Below, one piece after another: positions 62,158 through 64,000 of a stretch of 64,000 nt of DNA (positions within the stretch are counted from its first letter, which is position 1; every line of letters starts with the position of its first letter). Source of the stretch: Cepaea nemoralis. Lineage: Eukaryota > Mollusca > Gastropoda > Stylommatophora > Helicidae. The stretch is taken from the NCBI GenBank assembly GCA_014155875.1, contig JACEFZ010001388.1, positions 1 to 64,000 on the forward strand, in the 5' to 3' direction. Position numbers and translations under genes: made by a program. The notes beneath the pieces were generated by a model. That model had not been told where the DNA came from, searched no databases, and saw nothing but the letters and a program-made list of their open reading frames with translations.

Positions 62158-62598
62158 TAGCTCTTAACCTACTCCTCTGTGCCTTGACTCCACAGCACAG
62201 GGGAAGGTGACCACCAGTAGTCATGGGTGGACCCCCTCGAGGCAGGGGGCCCGGCACTATCACCGCCTGATGGGACTTCACGGGATTAGCACCATAACGA
62301 TTAATTTTCATCTGTGGCATCATGAAATTAAAGTTACGTTGCACTTCTTTGTCAAGCCTGTGGCTCAGTACATCCGATTTCGACAAGCATTTGTTCGGGA
62401 TGCTTTCCCTAGCCTTTGACTGTCCCCAGTCTACCTACAAGGCAGCAGGTTTGTACGTCGCTTCGTCTGGTCCCTCTCCCTTGACCTGTCCGACATGGGT
62501 GGCCCTACCAGTAGCTGTGCTACCGTCGGCATAGCTCTTGGGGTCATTGGAACGCTCAAGCCCCTCTACCTCGTCAAGGTGGACGTACGGCAGAGGGG
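62158..62598 (-). other. 5' UTR of the Ingi/I-like LINE
   Basis: GC-rich. On the minus strand an open frame (62386 to 62099) leads into PRTLNILQ, the expected start of the endonuclease, so the true N-terminus may lie here. Its start overlaps the deletion derivative at 34996. Confidence 0.8.
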
Positions 62599-62610
62599 AG
62601 CAAAAGGTTT

Positions 62611-63700
62611 CGAAATGCATTAACAGTTGTAAAAACAGTTCCAAATGCAGACTGTTACAGTGATCACAGATTAATTACTGGCACATTGAGGGTAAAGTTA
62701 AAGAAAGTCAAGTATACAGCAGGAAACCCTAAATATGACTTGTGCAAATTGAAAAATGACAAAGAAATACAAGATAATTTTAACATAGAAGTAAAGAACA
62801 ATTTGATTATTGTCTGATCTAGAGATCCTATTTCAAGATGTAGATGATCAATGGGAAATGCTGAAGAATTCAGTCAGTTGTGCAGCAGAAAAACTATTCC
62901 AAAAGTAAAGAAAGTGGGGCCGTAAGACATGGATGACCTGAAGAAATTTTACAACTAATGGAAACGAGAAGGACAGAAACAAAAATAATCCTGCCAAATA
63001 TGAAGAAATTCACAGAAAAGTCAGAACCTATGTAAGGAGGCTAAAGAAACATGGCTTGAGAAAAATTGCAGAGAAATTGAAAAAACACACAACAGTAAAA
63101 TGCGAAACTAATGCACAAAAGAATTCAGGAGATTACTAATCAAAGAACACGTACATCAGCAGGCTGCCTAAAGACAAAAGATGGAAGAGTCATAATAGAA
63201 AAAGATCAGATTTTACATGTATGGTCAGATTACGTGAAAAACCTTTATGACGATAACAGAGACGAACAATATATTGTTCAAATAACAATGAAGGGCCAGC
63301 AATTTTGAAATGAGGTTCAGAATGCTCTTAATCATATGAAATCTGGCAAGACCCCCGGTCCAGACAGCGTCACAACAGAAATGATTAATGCTTTAGAAGA
63401 ATATAGAATAGATAAAGTTACCAGTCTGCTTAATACAATATATGATACTGGAAATATACCTCATGAGTTATGTAATTCTGTATTTATTGCAATCCCAAAG
63501 AAATCAGGAGCCTTGGAATGTGATCAGCATAGAACAATTAGTATAATGAGTCACATCACGAAGATTTTGCTAAGAATTATCATGCAAAGAGTTAGGAGGA
63601 AAATACAACCTGAAATAGGAGAAGAACAATGTGGGTTTGTAGTAGGCAAGGGTACAGTAAATGCTGTGTATATACTGAGAACTGTCGTGTCCTCCTTTAA
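62611..63700 (+). pseudogene. Family C LINE, second half (endonuclease end, linker, RT start)
   Basis: Continues the copy split at 57771: NALTVVKTVPNADCYSDHR (end of endonuclease) at about 62612, VKYTAGNPKYDLCKLKND, then a linker with several stops and shifts (62815-63110). RT motifs follow: MKSGKTPGPDSVTTEMINAL (63336), IPKKSGALECDQHRTISIMS and RRKIQPEIGEEQCGFVVGKG (63597). It ends at about 63700, before the catalytic motifs. Confidence 0.9.
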
Positions 63701-64000
63701 AGTGTCGTCCCTGGAGTGAGGAGATCCGACACCCACATTATAATATTATTTTTTTTCCCCCTCAATATTCTGGAGAATCCACCAGCTTCCGTCCAACACA
63801 CTCCATCAGCCTATGGACACCTTTTCCTATCACTCTCACACTGTCGTACTATGCCCCCTTCTCATACTTCCCCAACGCAACATACTCAACAACTCTTGCT
63901 TCTAGAAATTAATAAAGATTAATTTATTAAAATAAAAGTGTAACGTGTATGAGACGTGTATGCGAAGAAAATGTGTGACGTGTTCTATAAAGTGTGTAGA
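63701..64000. other. Unrecognised sequence at the right edge
   Basis: AT-rich with a T8C5 run (63749-63761). The LINE ends abruptly here. No feature is supported. Confidence 0.4.

Larger units (their letters stand above)
57772..62598 (-). mobile_element. Full-length Ingi/I-like LINE with 12-bp target duplication
   Basis: Flanked by AGCAAAAGGTTT (57760-57771 and 62599-62610). The interrupted LINE reads through once the insert is removed. On the minus strand: a roughly 440-bp 5' UTR starting CTCCCCTCTGCCGTACGTCC, one long ORF with endonuclease, RT and RNase H, a roughly 700-bp 3' UTR and a (GAA)n tail. No separate ORF1 was found. Fragments of the family occur at 7080-7232, 34996-35180 and 35850-35985. 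Confidence 0.92.

Overview
ORGANISM. This is nuclear DNA of an animal, most likely a mollusc. The reasons are: spliced genes with GT-AG introns (a cytoplasmic poly(A)-binding protein and a ZSWIM3-like gene); an 18S rRNA fragment whose sequence is lophotrochozoan/molluscan in character; tRNA-derived SINEs with (CTAA)-type tails; and a very high load of non-LTR retrotransposons. There are no operons, Shine-Dalgarno sites or bacterial genes. The species cannot be fixed from the sequence alone.

LAYOUT. 0-4 kb: the first two exons of a PABPC1-type gene (minus strand); intron 1 is full of LINE and SINE debris, and a dead LINE lies to the left. 4-12 kb: a 22-bp satellite, microsatellites, SINEs and LINE ends. 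13-16 kb: a decayed Gmr1-like LTR retrotransposon (gag-protease only, one candidate LTR). 16.4-19.4 kb: a GC-rich repeat also found inserted in 18S sequence, then a decayed LINE split by an 846-bp insertion. 19.5-26.5 kb: a dead I-type LINE into which a nearly intact RTE-like LINE (21461-25436, 13-bp target duplication) has jumped. 27-38 kb: palindromic hairpin repeats, a 170-bp satellite, a 662-bp terminal-inverted-repeat transposon carrying a Cys-rich ORF, and a four-exon ZSWIM3-like (MULE transposase-derived) gene on the minus strand from 36811 to 32164 whose introns are packed with transposon fragments. 38.5-46.4 kb: a complete, young Gmr1-like LTR retrotransposon with near-identical 440-bp LTRs, 5-bp target duplication and one 1576-aa Gag-Pol ORF in the unusual order protease-integrase-RT-RNase H. 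47-57 kb: LINE fragments, a microsatellite-tailed repeat and its tandem array, and an 18S rRNA fragment interrupted by a 173-bp insert. 57-64 kb: an RTE-like LINE split by a full-length Ingi/I-like LINE (57772-62598, 12-bp target duplication).

HOW IT FITS TOGETHER. The window is largely a stratigraphy of nested mobile elements. Target-site duplications allow four insertions to be delimited exactly: the LTR element (GTACG), the RTE-like LINE, the Ingi-like LINE and the short TIR element (CGGTTC); a fifth, the 846-bp insert, has a probable 9-bp duplication. The only host genes recognised are the PABP exons and the ZSWIM3-like gene. The latter has a one-base frameshift and an Asp-to-Asn change at a presumed catalytic position. 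The most interesting items are the Gmr1-like element with a SCAN-like Gag, the TIR mini-transposon with its Cys-rich ORF, the ZSWIM3-like gene with a duplicated splice acceptor, and the 18S/insert chimera.
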